DNA of 64,000 nucleotides, taken from the NCBI RefSeq assembly GCF_001570985.1, contig NZ_BCSS01000002.1, forward strand, positions 62,001 to 126,000. The letters run 5' to 3'. Origin of the DNA: Janibacter limosus NBRC 16128. Lineage in GTDB: Bacteria; Actinomycetota; Actinomycetes; Actinomycetales; Dermatophilaceae. Below the pieces are notes generated by a model that was given only the letters and a program-made list of their open reading frames with translations, made no database searches and was not told the origin of the DNA. Below, in pieces: positions 35,674-44,698 of the stretch. Position 1 is the first letter of the stretch. Each line of letters starts with the position of its first letter. A program made the position numbers and the translations under genes.

Positions 35674-36842
35674 AGCACCCATCCATCGGTCTGCACGATC
35701 GCGGGGCGCTCCGGCTCCTGCGGTGCAACCGTCGAGGGGGTGTCGTCGCCGGGATCCGTGGCGGGCGGCGGCGTGGATGTCGGTGTCGTGGGCGACGGTG
35801 AGCTCGGCTCGGGGGTGGTTGGCTCAGGATCCGTGGGCTCGGGATCCGTGTCCGGTGCGCACTCTGCTCGAGGCGCCGTGCCACCCGGTGCCGGGCGCTC
35901 CGTCCCCAGGTCGTTGAAGACCTCCTCGAGCACGGACGGTCGGGCCGGCATGAGGGCGTCGACGCAGGTGCCGATCACCTGCGCGTAGGTCGCGGCATCA
36001 TCCGGCGCGCTGCCGCTGAACCATGCGTGGACGGCGTAGCCGTCGCGGTGGGCGCGATCGACGAAGTCACGGTTGACCACCCGGATGCCGGAGTAGGTGA
36101 TGGGCACCTGCAGCGCGACGACGCCCTCGGGCAGCGGAGTGCCCGACAGGTAGTAGCCGATCATCGCGTCCTGCCCCGCCGACATGTCGATGGCCGGGGC
36201 CAGCTCGTGGAAGCGCATCAAGGCATCGTCGGAGAAGGAGCCCACGATGAGGTCACGTCGGTCCGTGCCCTGCAGCCGCTCGCCGAGCACCTGCGCCGTG
36301 TCGAGGAAGGACTGCGGAGTCCCCGTGCCTTTGATCTCGATGTTGACCGGTGTGGCGGGGAAGCGCTCGAGGACATCTGAGAGCGAGGCGATGCCGAAGT
36401 CAGCTGGCTCGTGGCCGTCAACGACCACATCGCCGTGTCGCGCGCCGCGCAGGGGGTACGTCGCCGATGGGTCGTCGTGCACGGTGCTGCGGCCGGGGAC
36501 GAACCAGTGGGCTGCGTCCATCGCCCGCTGCTGGTCCATCGTGTAGGAGTCGACGCGCCCCGTGTGGTCCGTCGAGTCATCGACCGTCGCGTCGTGGATG
36601 ACCGCCAGGTCGTCGTCCGCAGTCACCTGCACGTCGAGTTCGAGCATGTCGGCGCCGAGGGACTCGGCTCGCTCGAAGGCGTACATGGTGTTCATCGGTG
36701 CCTCGTCCTCACCACCGGAGTGCGCCATGTCCATGACCCGTTGACCGAGCCACGGGTTGTCCGTGGCGGGCGCGGATGCGGCCGTGGTCGTGCCCACGGC
36801 GAGGAGGAGGGTGGACAACGAGGCGACGATGGCTGTGCGCAC
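35670..36842 (-). CDS. Secreted glycerophosphodiester phosphodiesterase
   Basis: The 390-residue protein has a signal peptide (MRTAIVASLSTLLLAVGTTT, then cleavage after ASA) and a GDPD TIM barrel at about 35-300: AHSGGEDEAPMNTMYAFERA with the first His, ADMLELDVQVTADDDLAVIHD with the conserved E-x-D and second His. The C-terminal 70 residues are a Pro/Thr/Ser/Asp low-complexity tail (EPTDPEPTTPEPSSPSPTTP), a wall-spanning type linker. It would hydrolyse glycerophosphodiesters outside the membrane, for phosphate or glycerol supply. GTG start at 36842. The stop shares CTAG with rlmC. Confidence 0.87.
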   Translation of the reverse strand: MRTAIVASLSTLLLAVGTTTAASAPATDNPWLGQRVMDMAHSGGEDEAPMNTMYAFERAESLGADMLELDVQVTADDDLAVIHDATVDDSTDHTGRVDSYTMDQQRAMDAAHWFVPGRSTVHDDPSATYPLRGARHGDVVVDGHEPADFGIASLSDVLERFPATPVNIEIKGTGTPQSFLDTAQVLGERLQGTDRRDLIVGSFSDDALMRFHELAPAIDMSAGQDAMIGYYLSGTPLPEGVVALQVPITYSGIRVVNRDFVDRAHRDGYAVHAWFSGSAPDDAATYAQVIGTCVDALMPARPSVLEEVFNDLGTERPAPGGTAPRAECAPDTDPEPTDPEPTTPEPSSPSPTTPTSTPPPATDPGDDTPSTVAPQEPERPAIVQTDGWVL

Positions 36843-36893
36843 CCTCGTGACCCTAGCGAGTCAACGGGTTCCGCGACAGGGTGCGGGCCGGGC

Positions 36894-37214
36894 TCAGGAG
36901 GTGGAGGACCAGCCGACCATGGAGATCAGGAATCCGAAGTAGCAGCAGACGAAGAGCACCAGCCCGACGAAGTAGACCGTGCCGACGATCCCGGTGATCT
37001 TGCCGACCTTGGCGTGGTCCCGGTTGGTCCAGCCTGCCTCCGGGTGTGCGTCGATCTCCTCCAGCGCCTTGGCCCCGAGGACCCACGCGACGATGCCGAC
37101 GCCCGGCACGAGCGTCAGGCCGACGATGCCCAGCACCATGGCTGCCGTGGCATTGCCGTGGCTGCGCTGGACGGGGAAGGGCGACGGGGGTGGGAGCTGA
37201 GGAGGCTGCGTCAT
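36894..37214 (-). CDS. DUF4190-type small membrane protein (1)
   Basis: A 106-residue protein with a Pro/Gln-rich cytosolic head and two hydrophobic segments: ATAAMVLGIVGLTLVPGVGI VAWVLG with the family's GNATAAMVLG start, and TGIVGTVYFVGLVLFVCCYF near the end. The segment AHPEAGWTNRDHAKVGKITG between them is the DUF4190 signature. Function unknown; such proteins are common in actinobacteria. It follows a paralogue by 12 nt on the same strand, so the two form an operon. Confidence 0.75.
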   Translation of the reverse strand: MTQPPQLPPPSPFPVQRSHGNATAAMVLGIVGLTLVPGVGIVAWVLGAKALEEIDAHPEAGWTNRDHAKVGKITGIVGTVYFVGLVLFVCCYFGFLISMVGWSSTS

Positions 37215-37226
37215 GATGCGACCACG

Positions 37227-37607
37227 CTAGCTGGCGACGATGCTCAGGATCATCGCGCCCGACCACAGCACGAAGAGGCCGCCAAAGAAGAGGGTCCCGA
37301 CCATCCCGAGGATCTTGCCGATCTTGGCGTGGTCCCGGTTGGCCCAGAACACACCCGGCTGGGCGTCCATGTCCCGCCCTGCCGTGTGGCCCATGTACCA
37401 GGCCACGGGGCAGGTGAAGACGCAGAGCATGAAGCCGATGAGCGCCAGCGTGAACGCGGTCGTGGCTCGGGGATGGCTGATCGGGGGTGTCCATGCATGA
37501 GGGTTCGGCGGTCCCCCGTATGGAGACGGCTGACCCGCGTACGGAGCGTGATACCCAGGAGGCGGAGGCTGGTATCCCGACGACGGAGGGAGGGGCGGCA
37601 TGCTCAT
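37227..37607 (-). CDS. DUF4190-type small membrane protein (2)
   Basis: The 126-residue paralogue has a longer Pro/Tyr/Gly-rich head (GYQPPPPGYHAPYAGQPSPY) and the same two-helix core: TTAFTLALIGFMLCVFTCPV and LGMVGTLFFGGLFVLWSGAM, joined by QPGVFWANRDHAKIGKILG. The NRDHAK-x-GKI motif is shared with the neighbour and shows recent or functional kinship. ATG at 37607 and 37601 are both possible; no clear ribosome-binding site separates them. Divergent from tdh. Confidence 0.72.
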   Translation of the reverse strand: MSMPPLPPSSGYQPPPPGYHAPYAGQPSPYGGPPNPHAWTPPISHPRATTAFTLALIGFMLCVFTCPVAWYMGHTAGRDMDAQPGVFWANRDHAKIGKILGMVGTLFFGGLFVLWSGAMILSIVAS

Positions 37608-37685
37608 GATGCTGCTCAGCGTAGGCGGGCGAGGCAGAGACGCACATGGGGAGGACTGCCCTCCCGGCCACGGGTCGATACTGTC

Positions 37686-37699
37686 GTGACCGCGGTCAC
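37686..37699. promoter_or_regulatory. CRP-like perfect palindrome upstream of tdh
   Basis: GTGACCGCGGTCAC is an exact 14-bp palindrome with the GTGA-N6-TCAC core, 29 nt before the tdh ATG and in the divergent region with the DUF4190 pair. Its position overlaps where a tdh promoter should be, which would suit repression. Assignment by motif only. Confidence 0.4.
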
Positions 37700-37728
37700 C
37701 CCCGCACCCCTCTCGACAGGAGTAGTTG

Positions 37729-38769
37729 ATGCGCGCACTGGTCAAACCCCGACCGGGACCCGGCCTCGAGCTGGTCGATGTCCCCGAGCCACATGCCGGG
37801 GACGGCGAGGTGAGGATCCGGGTCCTCCGGGCAGGTCTCTGTGGCACCGACCTCCACCTGCACGGATGGGACGACTGGGCTGCCGGAGCGGTCCCGAGCA
37901 CTCCACAGGTCATCGGTCACGAGTTCTACGGCGAGGTCGACGAGGCGGGTCCCGGCGTCACCTCCGTCGCCATCGGTGACCGGGTCTCCGGTGAGGGCCA
38001 CCTCGTGTGCAGCAGCTGCCGCAACTGCCGCGCCGGGCGACGCCACCTGTGCATCAACACCATCGGCGTCGGGGTCAACCGCGACGGCGCCTTCGCCGAC
38101 TACGTCGTCATCCCCGCGGACAACACCTGGGTGCATCACGACGACATCGGCCCGGACCTGGGTGCCGTCTTCGACCCGCTGGGCAATGCCGTCCACACGA
38201 CGCTGTCCTTCCCCCTCGCGGGCGAGGACGTGGTCATCACCGGAGCCGGACCGATCGGCGTCATGGCCGCAGCCGTCGCACGCCACGTCGGAGCCCGCTA
38301 CATCGCGGTCACCGACCTGTCCGACACCCGTCTCGAGCTGGCGCAAAGCGCCGGTGCCGACCTGCTCGTCAATGCCGGCCGGTCCAACCTCGGCGAGGCG
38401 ATGCGTGAGCTGGGGATGAAGGAGGGCTTCGACGTCGGGCTCGAGATGTCAGGTGCTCCGCCGGCCGTGGCGGACATGCTCGACCACCTCAACCACGGCG
38501 GCCGCATCGCCATGCTGGGCCTGCCCAAGGACCCCTACTCGATCGACTGGGGCAAGGTCATCACCCACATGATCACCATCAAGGGCATCTACGGACGGGA
38601 GATGTACGACACCTGGTACACGATGAGCTCGATGCTCTCGACCTCGCCGGCGCTGCGCGAGGCGATCTCCGCGGTCATCACCCACCGATTTCCGGCGGAG
38701 CAATGGCAGGACGCCTTCACCACAGCCGCCTCGGGAGAGTGCGGCAAGGTCATCATGGACTGGAGCTGA
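37729..38769 (+). CDS. tdh: L-threonine 3-dehydrogenase
   Basis: The 346-residue zinc alcohol-dehydrogenase family enzyme oxidises L-threonine to 2-amino-3-oxobutyrate with NAD+. Catalytic zinc ligands Cys38 and His64-Glu65 (GLCGTDLH, IGHEFYGEV), the structural zinc Cys94, Cys97, Cys100 and Cys108 (CSSCRNCRAGRRHLC) and the cofactor motif VVITGAGPIGVMAAA are all present. Tdh-specific GVGVNRDGAFADYVVIP is seen. ACAGGAG precedes the ATG at 37729 by about 7 nt. kbl follows by 3 nt, forming the classical threonine-to-glycine operon. Confidence 0.95.
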   Translation: MRALVKPRPGPGLELVDVPEPHAGDGEVRIRVLRAGLCGTDLHLHGWDDWAAGAVPSTPQVIGHEFYGEVDEAGPGVTSVAIGDRVSGEGHLVCSSCRNCRAGRRHLCINTIGVGVNRDGAFADYVVIPADNTWVHHDDIGPDLGAVFDPLGNAVHTTLSFPLAGEDVVITGAGPIGVMAAAVARHVGARYIAVTDLSDTRLELAQSAGADLLVNAGRSNLGEAMRELGMKEGFDVGLEMSGAPPAVADMLDHLNHGGRIAMLGLPKDPYSIDWGKVITHMITIKGIYGREMYDTWYTMSSMLSTSPALREAISAVITHRFPAEQWQDAFTTAASGECGKVIMDWS

Positions 38770-38772
38770 CGC

Positions 38773-39966
38773 ATGTACACGATCAAGGACGACCTCACGG
38801 CCACCCTGCAGGAGATCCGCGACGCGGGCCTGTGGAAGGCCGAGCGAGAGCTCACCAGCCCCCAGCAGGCCCACATCACGACGACCAAGGCGCAGGCCAT
38901 CAACTTCTGCGCCAACAACTACCTCGGGCTCGCCGACCACCCCGACGTCCGGGATGCTGCGTCGGCAGCCTTGCAGGAGTGGGGCTTCGGCATGGCGAGC
39001 GTGCGCTTCATCTGCGGCACCCAAGAGCTGCACACCCGTCTGGAGGCGAGCATCTCCGACTTCCTGCAGAGGGAGGAGACGATCCTCTACTCGAGCTGTT
39101 TCGACGCCAACGGCGGCGTCTTCGAGGTGCTCTTCGGCGAGGGTGACGCGATCATCTCCGACGCGCTCAACCACGCCTCGTTGATCGATGGCATCCGCCT
39201 GTCCAAGGCCTCCCGGTACCGCTACGCCAATGCCGACATGGACGATCTGCGCCTGCAGCTCGAGGCGGCCCAGGGGGCACGCCGCACCGTCATCGTCACC
39301 GACGGCGTCTTCTCGATGGACGGCTACCTCGCCCCCCTGGAGCAGATCTGCGACCTCGCCGAGGAGTACGGCGCCATGGTGCTCGTCGACGACTCGCACG
39401 CCGTGGGCTTCGTCGGCGACGGCGGGCGCGGCACACCCGAGGCGTGTGGCGTCATGGACCGCGTCGACCTCATCACGGGCACCCTCGGCAAGGCCCTGGG
39501 CGGTGCCAGCGGCGGCTACGTCACCGGTCCCGCCGAGGTGGTGGCACTGCTGCGGCAGCGGTCACGTCCGTACCTCTTCTCCAACGCGGTCGCTCCCGTC
39601 GTGGCAGCAGGCTCGCTCAAGGCGATCGAGATCGCTCGCGATGCCGATGACGGCCGCGCGGCCTTGCGGCGCAACACGTCGATGTTTCGCGAGCTGATGA
39701 CCGAGGCCGGCTTCGACCTCCTGCCGGGCACCCACCCGATCACCCCCGTCATGTTTCCCGGGGAGGACGGTGCCCGTCAGGCCGCGCAGATCGCGGACGT
39801 GATGCTCGAGCACGGCGTCTACGTCATCGCCTTCAGCTATCCGGTGGTCCCCCAGGGCCAGGCCAGGATCCGGGTGCAGCTCTCTGCGGCCCACAGCGAG
39901 GAGGACGTGCGCACGTGTGTGCGGGCCTTCATCGCGGCGCGCTCCGAGGTCCTGGGCACGGACTGA
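38773..39966 (+). CDS. kbl: Glycine C-acetyltransferase
   Basis: The 397-residue PLP enzyme (2-amino-3-ketobutyrate CoA ligase) cleaves the Tdh product with CoA to glycine and acetyl-CoA. The PLP-binding Lys240 lies in [36 protein letters not shown] holds the Asp and His of the alpha-oxoamine synthase family. N-terminal [14 protein letters not shown] and [10 protein letters not shown] match. Length equals E. coli Kbl (398). It is separated from tdh by 3 nt; its product glycine can feed the GcvP/GcvH system encoded 10-15 kb downstream. Confidence 0.95.
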   Translation: MYTIKDDLTATLQEIRDAGLWKAERELTSPQQAHITTTKAQAINFCANNYLGLADHPDVRDAASAALQEWGFGMASVRFICGTQELHTRLEASISDFLQREETILYSSCFDANGGVFEVLFGEGDAIISDALNHASLIDGIRLSKASRYRYANADMDDLRLQLEAAQGARRTVIVTDGVFSMDGYLAPLEQICDLAEEYGAMVLVDDSHAVGFVGDGGRGTPEACGVMDRVDLITGTLGKALGGASGGYVTGPAEVVALLRQRSRPYLFSNAVAPVVAAGSLKAIEIARDADDGRAALRRNTSMFRELMTEAGFDLLPGTHPITPVMFPGEDGARQAAQIADVMLEHGVYVIAFSYPVVPQGQARIRVQLSAAHSEEDVRTCVRAFIAARSEVLGTD

Positions 39967-39987
39967 CGGCAGCGGTGGTCCGGCTCC

Positions 39988-40608
39988 TCACTCGAAGGGG
40001 GCCGGGTCGCCTGCTCCGTACCGCGCGATGACGGCCTCGCCCGAGGACAGGTCGACGACGGTCGTCGGCTCGGTGCTCACCTCACCGGCGTCGACGACGA
40101 TGTCGACCTGGTGGTCGAGGGCCTCCTTGACGTCCCACCCGAAGGTCGGGGTCTGATCCTCCCCCGGCAGGATCAGGGTGGAGATGAGCATGGGGTCTCC
40201 GAGGCCGTCGAGCAGAGCCCGCGACAGCGGATGGCTGGGGATGCGCACACCCACCGTCTTCTTCTTCGCGTGGAGCAGCCGCTTGGGCACCTCCTTGGTC
40301 GCCGGGAGGATGAAGGTGTACGGCCCGGGAGTCGCGGACTTGATGGCCCGGAAGATCGAGTTGTCGATGAGGACGAGCTGTCCGAGCTGGGCGAAGTCCG
40401 CGCACAGCAGCGTGTAGTGGTGCTTGTCGTCCAGCTGGCGGATGTCGCGGATGCGGTCCTTGATCGCCTGGTCGTCCAGTCGCCCACCGAGGGCATAGCC
40501 GGAGTCGGTCGGGAAGGCGACGAGGTCGCCCTCTCGCACTCGCTCGACGACCTGGCCGACGGTGCGGGGCTGGGGATTGTCGGGGTGGACTTCGACGAAG
40601 GTGGCCAT
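39988..40608 (-). CDS. Sua5/YciO/YrdC-family protein (YciO-like)
   Basis: The 206-residue protein has the YrdC fold: VVERVREGDLVAFPTDSGYA, the basic patch of KDRIRDIRQLDDKHHYTLL, GPYTFILPATKEVPKRLLH and KKKTVGVRIPSHPL. It lacks the C-terminal Sua5 domain and carries K/R-x-R residues in the ATP/threonine pocket. TsaC/Sua5 proteins make threonylcarbamoyl-adenylate for tRNA t6A; the YciO branch, which this resembles in KTVGVRIP and SHPLSRALL, is less characterised, so a housekeeping t6A role is not certain. A downstream flavin oxidoreductase is read on the same strand. Confidence 0.82.
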   Translation of the reverse strand: MATFVEVHPDNPQPRTVGQVVERVREGDLVAFPTDSGYALGGRLDDQAIKDRIRDIRQLDDKHHYTLLCADFAQLGQLVLIDNSIFRAIKSATPGPYTFILPATKEVPKRLLHAKKKTVGVRIPSHPLSRALLDGLGDPMLISTLILPGEDQTPTFGWDVKEALDHQVDIVVDAGEVSTEPTTVVDLSSGEAVIARYGAGDPAPFE

Positions 40609-40626
40609 GGCGCCACCCTAGGACCC

Positions 40627-41679
40627 TCAGGCCGCTGTGCCCAGCTCCTGCGACAACTGTGCCGCCAACCTCTTGGCGGTCCGGCCCACGCCGATGAGGG
40701 TCGCGGACGCTGGACCCGTCCAGTCGCCGTACCCCACGAAGGACACCCGCGGATCCCTCACCGCCCGGTTGTCCACGACCTCCGGGTGGCCGTCGGAGGT
40801 GCGCAGCCGCAGCGACCGCAGGTGGCGCAGCGCCGGGCGGTACCCGGTGCACCAGATGATCGCGTCGAGTTCGAGCAGGTCGCGGCCGATGACGGCTCCG
40901 TCGGGGACGATCCGGTCGAACATCGCCCGGACCCGAAGGGCACCCTGGGCCCGGGCCTCGCGCACCCGGGGCAAGGCGACGATGTTGCCGACGAACTCCG
41001 CCTCCATCGTCTCGGGGTCCACGGCGTGCTGCCGGGCGGTGGCCCGGTCGAAGAGGTGCCTCCCGTCGACGTCGTCAGGGAGGAAACGCAGCCGTCGGGC
41101 CGAGACCAGCGAGACGCGCTCTGCGGTACCAAGGAGGTCTGCGGTGATCTGGACCCCGGAGTTGCCGCCGCCCACGACGGCGACTCGCTGGCCGGCGAAG
41201 TCTGCGGGACCGCGGTAGTGGGCACTGTGCAGCTGGCGACCGGCGAAGCTGGCCTGTCCTTCGACGAGGGGTACGAAGGGTGCCGACCACGTGCCGGTGG
41301 CACTGACCACATGTCTCGCGCGCACGTCGCCACGATCGGTGACCACCGTGAGCCCATCGGGCGCCGCGCGCACATCGCGGACGGTCACGGGACGCTCCAC
41401 CGCCAGGTCGTAGTGCTCCTCGTAGGCGCGCAGGTAGGCGATCACATGATCGACGGGCGGGAAGGTGTCCGGGTGAGGTGGCATGGGCCACCCGTGGAGC
41501 GAGGAGTACGCCGCCGGCGAGAAGAGACGAAGGGAGGGCCAGGTCGCCTGCCAAGCGCCACCCGGCTCGCGCTGCTCGTCGAGGACGACGTGCTCGATGC
41601 CGAGCCGCCGCAGGTGATAGGCAGTCACGAGCCCCGCCTGACCACCCCCGACGATCGCGACGTCGACGTCACGGCGCAT
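40627..41679 (-). CDS. FAD/NAD(P)-dependent flavin monooxygenase-like oxidoreductase
   Basis: The 350-residue protein has an N-terminal FAD motif VAIVGGGQAGLVTAYHLRRL and an internal NAD(P) motif VAVVGGGNSGVQITADLL, plus TGTWSAPFVP and the C-terminal GYGDWTGPASATLIGVGRTA. This pattern is that of the small flavin-containing monooxygenase/ArsO/CzcO group. Such enzymes hydroxylate organic or inorganic heteroatoms; substrate cannot be told. It is followed upstream in transcript order by the OsmC-family gene with 6 nt between them, so the two are probably co-transcribed (OsmC first). Confidence 0.83.
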   Translation of the reverse strand: MRRDVDVAIVGGGQAGLVTAYHLRRLGIEHVVLDEQREPGGAWQATWPSLRLFSPAAYSSLHGWPMPPHPDTFPPVDHVIAYLRAYEEHYDLAVERPVTVRDVRAAPDGLTVVTDRGDVRARHVVSATGTWSAPFVPLVEGQASFAGRQLHSAHYRGPADFAGQRVAVVGGGNSGVQITADLLGTAERVSLVSARRLRFLPDDVDGRHLFDRATARQHAVDPETMEAEFVGNIVALPRVREARAQGALRVRAMFDRIVPDGAVIGRDLLELDAIIWCTGYRPALRHLRSLRLRTSDGHPEVVDNRAVRDPRVSFVGYGDWTGPASATLIGVGRTAKRLAAQLSQELGTAA

Positions 41680-41685
41680 ACAGGC

Positions 41686-42141
41686 TCAGGCGTCCTCTGC
41701 GGTCATCTCGACCGGTGTCCCGATCTGCACGGTGCGCGAGACGGTGCACAGGCGATCGCGCGACTGGGCCACCGATCGCGGGAAGGCGGCGCGAGCTGCG
41801 TCGCCCCCTTCGCCCTCGGGGAAGCCGATCCGGAAGGTGACCTCGAGGTCGGTCATGTGGTTGCCGTCCTCCGGCGTCGAGGCCTTGGTCCCCTCGGCGA
41901 CGACGACGAAGGAGTCCGGCTCGGCCCGACGGGAGGTGATGTGGTCCACGTCGACCGAGCTGCACCCGGCCAGCGCCGCGAGCAGGAGCTCGACCGGGGT
42001 GAAGTCGTCGGTCGAGCCGTCGCCGATGGTGATCGTGCCACCGCGCGCATTGCGCAGCTCGTAGCTGCCCAGAGCCAGCCGCGTCAGCTCCACGCTGCGG
42101 TGCCCGGGCCCGGTGCCGCCCGTCGTCTCGTCGCTCGTCAT
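41686..42141 (-). CDS. OsmC family peroxiredoxin-like protein
   Basis: The 151-residue protein is an OsmC/Ohr-fold member: TDDFTPVELLLAALAGCSSV holds the first redox Cys with the usual A-x-C-x(5) context, and a second Cys occurs in SRDRLCTVSRTVQIG. OsmC proteins reduce organic hydroperoxides with two Cys residues. The extended linker EGTKASTPEDGNHMTDLEV is typical. It is the first gene of a two-gene minus-strand unit with a flavin-dependent oxidoreductase; a joint oxidative-stress role is inferred. ATG at 42141. Confidence 0.85.
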   Translation of the reverse strand: MTSDETTGGTGPGHRSVELTRLALGSYELRNARGGTITIGDGSTDDFTPVELLLAALAGCSSVDVDHITSRRAEPDSFVVVAEGTKASTPEDGNHMTDLEVTFRIGFPEGEGGDAARAAFPRSVAQSRDRLCTVSRTVQIGTPVEMTAEDA

Positions 42142-42223
42142 GCCTACCTCCAGATTGGGGTGAGGGTCCCTCTGCGAACACTCGGTCCGATCCTCGCAGA
42201 CCGTGCCCGACTAGTCTCAACGC

Positions 42224-42820
42224 ATGCCTGTGATCCCCTCCGGACGACTCATCCTCCTTCGCCACGGTGAGACGCAGTGGAGCCGCGATGGTCTCCACAC
42301 CGGGCTGACCGACCTGCCGCTGACCGATGTCGGGCGGTCCCAGGCACGGGCATCCGGGCAGCGCCTGGTGGAGCTGGGGATCGACCCGGTGCACGTGCTC
42401 TCCTCGGACCTGCAGCGCGCACGGGACACGGCCGAGCTCGCCGGGCTGAGCGCGCAAGTCGACCCGGAGCTGCACGAGTGGGACTACGGCGGGTACGAAG
42501 GGCGCTCCACCGCGCAGATCCGTGAGTCCACCGGTACCGACTGGGATGTCTTCGGCGACGGCGTCGTCGCCGGGGAGACACCCGGCGAGACCGTCGTGGA
42601 GGTGGCGGCACGAGCCTCACGGGTGCTCATGCGGGTCCGGCCCCATCTCGATCAGGGGGACGTCGTCCTCGTCGGGCACGGGCACACCTCTCGCATCCTC
42701 GCGACGGTGTGGCTGAGGACCTCACCTCGGCTGGCTGCGCAGCTCACCTTCGACGCGGCGCACCTGTCGGTGCTGGGTCACCACCGCGAGGACCCGTGCA
42801 TCATCAGCTGGAACTGCTGA
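42224..42820 (+). CDS. Histidine phosphatase family protein
   Basis: A 198-residue phosphatase of the PGM superfamily. The phospho-acceptor His is in LILLRHGETQWSRDG, SSDLQRARDTAELAG brings the conserved Arg, ELHEWDYGGYEGRSTAQIRE the Glu, and VVLVGHGHTSRILATVW the second His. This is the acid-phosphatase/phosphoglycerate-mutase-like subgroup; actinobacterial members include enzymes that act on sugar phosphates or on lipid-II related intermediates. The GNAT-type genes nearby are unrelated. It ends 6 nt before the convergent glutamate-cysteine ligase stop. Confidence 0.87.
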   Translation: MPVIPSGRLILLRHGETQWSRDGLHTGLTDLPLTDVGRSQARASGQRLVELGIDPVHVLSSDLQRARDTAELAGLSAQVDPELHEWDYGGYEGRSTAQIRESTGTDWDVFGDGVVAGETPGETVVEVAARASRVLMRVRPHLDQGDVVLVGHGHTSRILATVWLRTSPRLAAQLTFDAAHLSVLGHHREDPCIISWNC

Positions 42821-42826
42821 GGCCGC

Positions 42827-44308
42827 TCAAGGCAGCGGCCACGTGTGCACGGGGTCGTTGCGGTGCATGTGCTCCGAATACAGCCGAGTCATCTCGGCCA
42901 GCGCCGCAGAGCGGTCGAGCCCGCCCTCCTCGAGCCGCCGGACACACTCGGTCTGCCACACCGCGCCATTGACACCGCTCGTGCACCGGCCCTCGATGAC
43001 GTTGAGATACCGCGTGATGACTGCGTCCGAGACGCCCCAGTCCTCCAGACCCCGGCGGGCCAGCGGGAGCAGGTGGCGCACGGTCAGCTCATCGGCACCG
43101 AGCTCGCCGAGCCCCGGCCAGTACAAGCGGGCGTTGATGCCGTCGCGGGCGGCCGCCTCGAAGTTGGCCTGCGCCGCGGGGAAGGACATCTGCGTCCAGA
43201 TCGGGCGGTCCTCGTTGGCGAGGGTGCGCACGCAGCCGTAGTAGAAGGCGGCATTGGCCAAGGTGTCGATGATCGTGGGCCCCGCGGGGAGCACCCGATT
43301 TTCAACCCGGACGTGCGGGCGACCGTTGCCCGGGTCGTAGATGGGCCGATTCCAGCGGTACACGGTGCCGTTGTGCAGGTTGAGCTCGCCGAGCTCGGGG
43401 GTGCCACCGGCGCCGAGCACCGCGACGGGGTCCTCCTCGGTGGTCTCTGCAAGGAGTGCCGGGAAGTAGCGCACGTTTTCTTCGAAGAGGTCGAAAATCG
43501 AGGTGATCCACCGCTCGCCGAAGAAGACCCGAGGCCGCACGCCCTGGTTCTTCAGCTCGATCGGGCGCGTGTCGGTCGCCTGGGAGAAGAGTGCGATCCG
43601 CGTCTCGGCGTGCAGCCGCCGCCCGAAGAAGAAGGGCGAGTTGGCGGCGAGCGCGATCTGCGGGGCGGAGATGATCTGTGCGGCATTCCAGTGGTCGGCG
43701 AACTGGCCGGGTCCGACCTGGAGATGGAGCTGGACCGAGGTGCACGCCGACTCGGGTGCGATCGAGTCGGCGAAGGTGTGCAGCCGCTCCCCCGTCGGCC
43801 CCTCGATGTCGATGACGATGTCCTCGCCCCGGGCGACGAAGATCGAGTCGTTGAGTGCCGTGTACCGGTTGTTGGCGCTGATCCACTCCCCTTGGAAGTG
43901 CTCAGGGCGGATCGTCGGCAGGATCCCGATCTGCAGGATGCTCGCGCCCGCTTCGCGCGCCTTGCCCTCGGCGCGGTTGAGGGAGGTGCGCAGACTCTCC
44001 TCGAGCTGGAGCGCGGAGTCGCCCGGCAGCGGACGCGGTGCGACGTTGAGCTCGATGTTGAACTGCGCGAGCTCGGTCTGGTACTCGGCGTCGGCGATGG
44101 CCTCGAGCACCTCGTCGTTGACGAAGGCGGGCTGCTGGTCCTCGTCGATGAGGTTGAGCTCGATCTCCAGACCGGTCAGCGGCACATCGTCGTCGAAGGC
44201 CCTCTCACTGAGCATGCGCTCGAAGACGTCGAGGTTCTGGCGGACCTTTTCGCGGTAGCGCTGGCGTTCCTCGCGCGAGTAGCTCTGCGCAGTGACTTCC
44301 TTGCCCAT
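42827..44308 (-). CDS. Glutamate-cysteine ligase family protein (GCS2-like)
   Basis: The 493-residue protein resembles the GCS2/YbdK family of carboxylate-amine ligases: LTGLEIELNLIDEDQQPAF holds the metal-binding Glu residues near residue 45, FNIELNVAPRPL, SACTSVQLHLQVGPGQFADH and RPHVRVENRVLPAGPT follow in order. Members join glutamate and cysteine with ATP, or act in other amide ligations; actinobacteria rely mainly on mycothiol, so the physiological product is uncertain. ATG at 44308 has GAGGTGGAGAC just upstream and is preferred to ATG 44353. Confidence 0.82.
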   Translation of the reverse strand: MGKEVTAQSYSREERQRYREKVRQNLDVFERMLSERAFDDDVPLTGLEIELNLIDEDQQPAFVNDEVLEAIADAEYQTELAQFNIELNVAPRPLPGDSALQLEESLRTSLNRAEGKAREAGASILQIGILPTIRPEHFQGEWISANNRYTALNDSIFVARGEDIVIDIEGPTGERLHTFADSIAPESACTSVQLHLQVGPGQFADHWNAAQIISAPQIALAANSPFFFGRRLHAETRIALFSQATDTRPIELKNQGVRPRVFFGERWITSIFDLFEENVRYFPALLAETTEEDPVAVLGAGGTPELGELNLHNGTVYRWNRPIYDPGNGRPHVRVENRVLPAGPTIIDTLANAAFYYGCVRTLANEDRPIWTQMSFPAAQANFEAAARDGINARLYWPGLGELGADELTVRHLLPLARRGLEDWGVSDAVITRYLNVIEGRCTSGVNGAVWQTECVRRLEEGGLDRSAALAEMTRLYSEHMHRNDPVHTWPLP

Positions 44309-44698
44309 GTCTCCACCTCTTGCCGAGCGGCTGGTGACGACGAATCTACCCACGGTGCGGGCCCGTGACGAGGATCAGACCACGGTCTGATGCGCGCAGC
44401 GCTGACCCCGACTTCGCCCCCGGCCCCCTTCGCCCGGGTGAAGGGCTGGTTGCGCAGGCACCGAGCTCTCGTCGACGCGGTCCTCGTGCTCGGGCTGTGG
44501 GTGCTCTTCGCTCTCGTCGCGGCGGGCCACGTCCTGCAGCTCCTCGCGACCAGCCGTCCGCTGCCCCCGAATCTCCTCGCCGTGGAGTGTTCGGGTCACG
44601 ATCAGGTGGGACGGTGCGGGGAGCCGTCCCACCCCTTCGTCGTGCGAAGGGGGTGTCGCACCGTCGCGTTGTCAGCGTCCCCTCATAGCGTGGGGTGC
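44309..44698. other. 390-nt interval before sbcD, with hairpins
   Basis: No gene is called here. The first part could hold promoters for both directions. From ATG 44390 a frame stays open and joins sbcD in phase; its start encodes a hydrophobic helix (LVDAVLVLGLWVLFALVAAG) of the kind seen at sensor-kinase N-termini, but there is no stop before sbcD, and two hairpins cut through it, so it is more likely a gene fragment or chance. Confidence 0.5.
44605..44654 (+). terminator. Tandem hairpins upstream of sbcD
   Basis: GGTGGGACGG pairs with CCGTCCCACC (44605-44614 with 44624-44633), and immediately after, CCCCTTCG pairs with CGAAGGGG (44632-44639 with 44645-44652), so the two stems share two bases and are mutually exclusive. 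They lie 45 nt before the sbcD ATG. They may be a terminator or an attenuator-like pair. Confidence 0.5.

Noticed and set aside
44390-44698. N-terminal extension of SbcD or separate membrane protein
   Set aside because: SbcD starts canonically at 44699; the upstream frame has no own stop and is crossed by hairpins.
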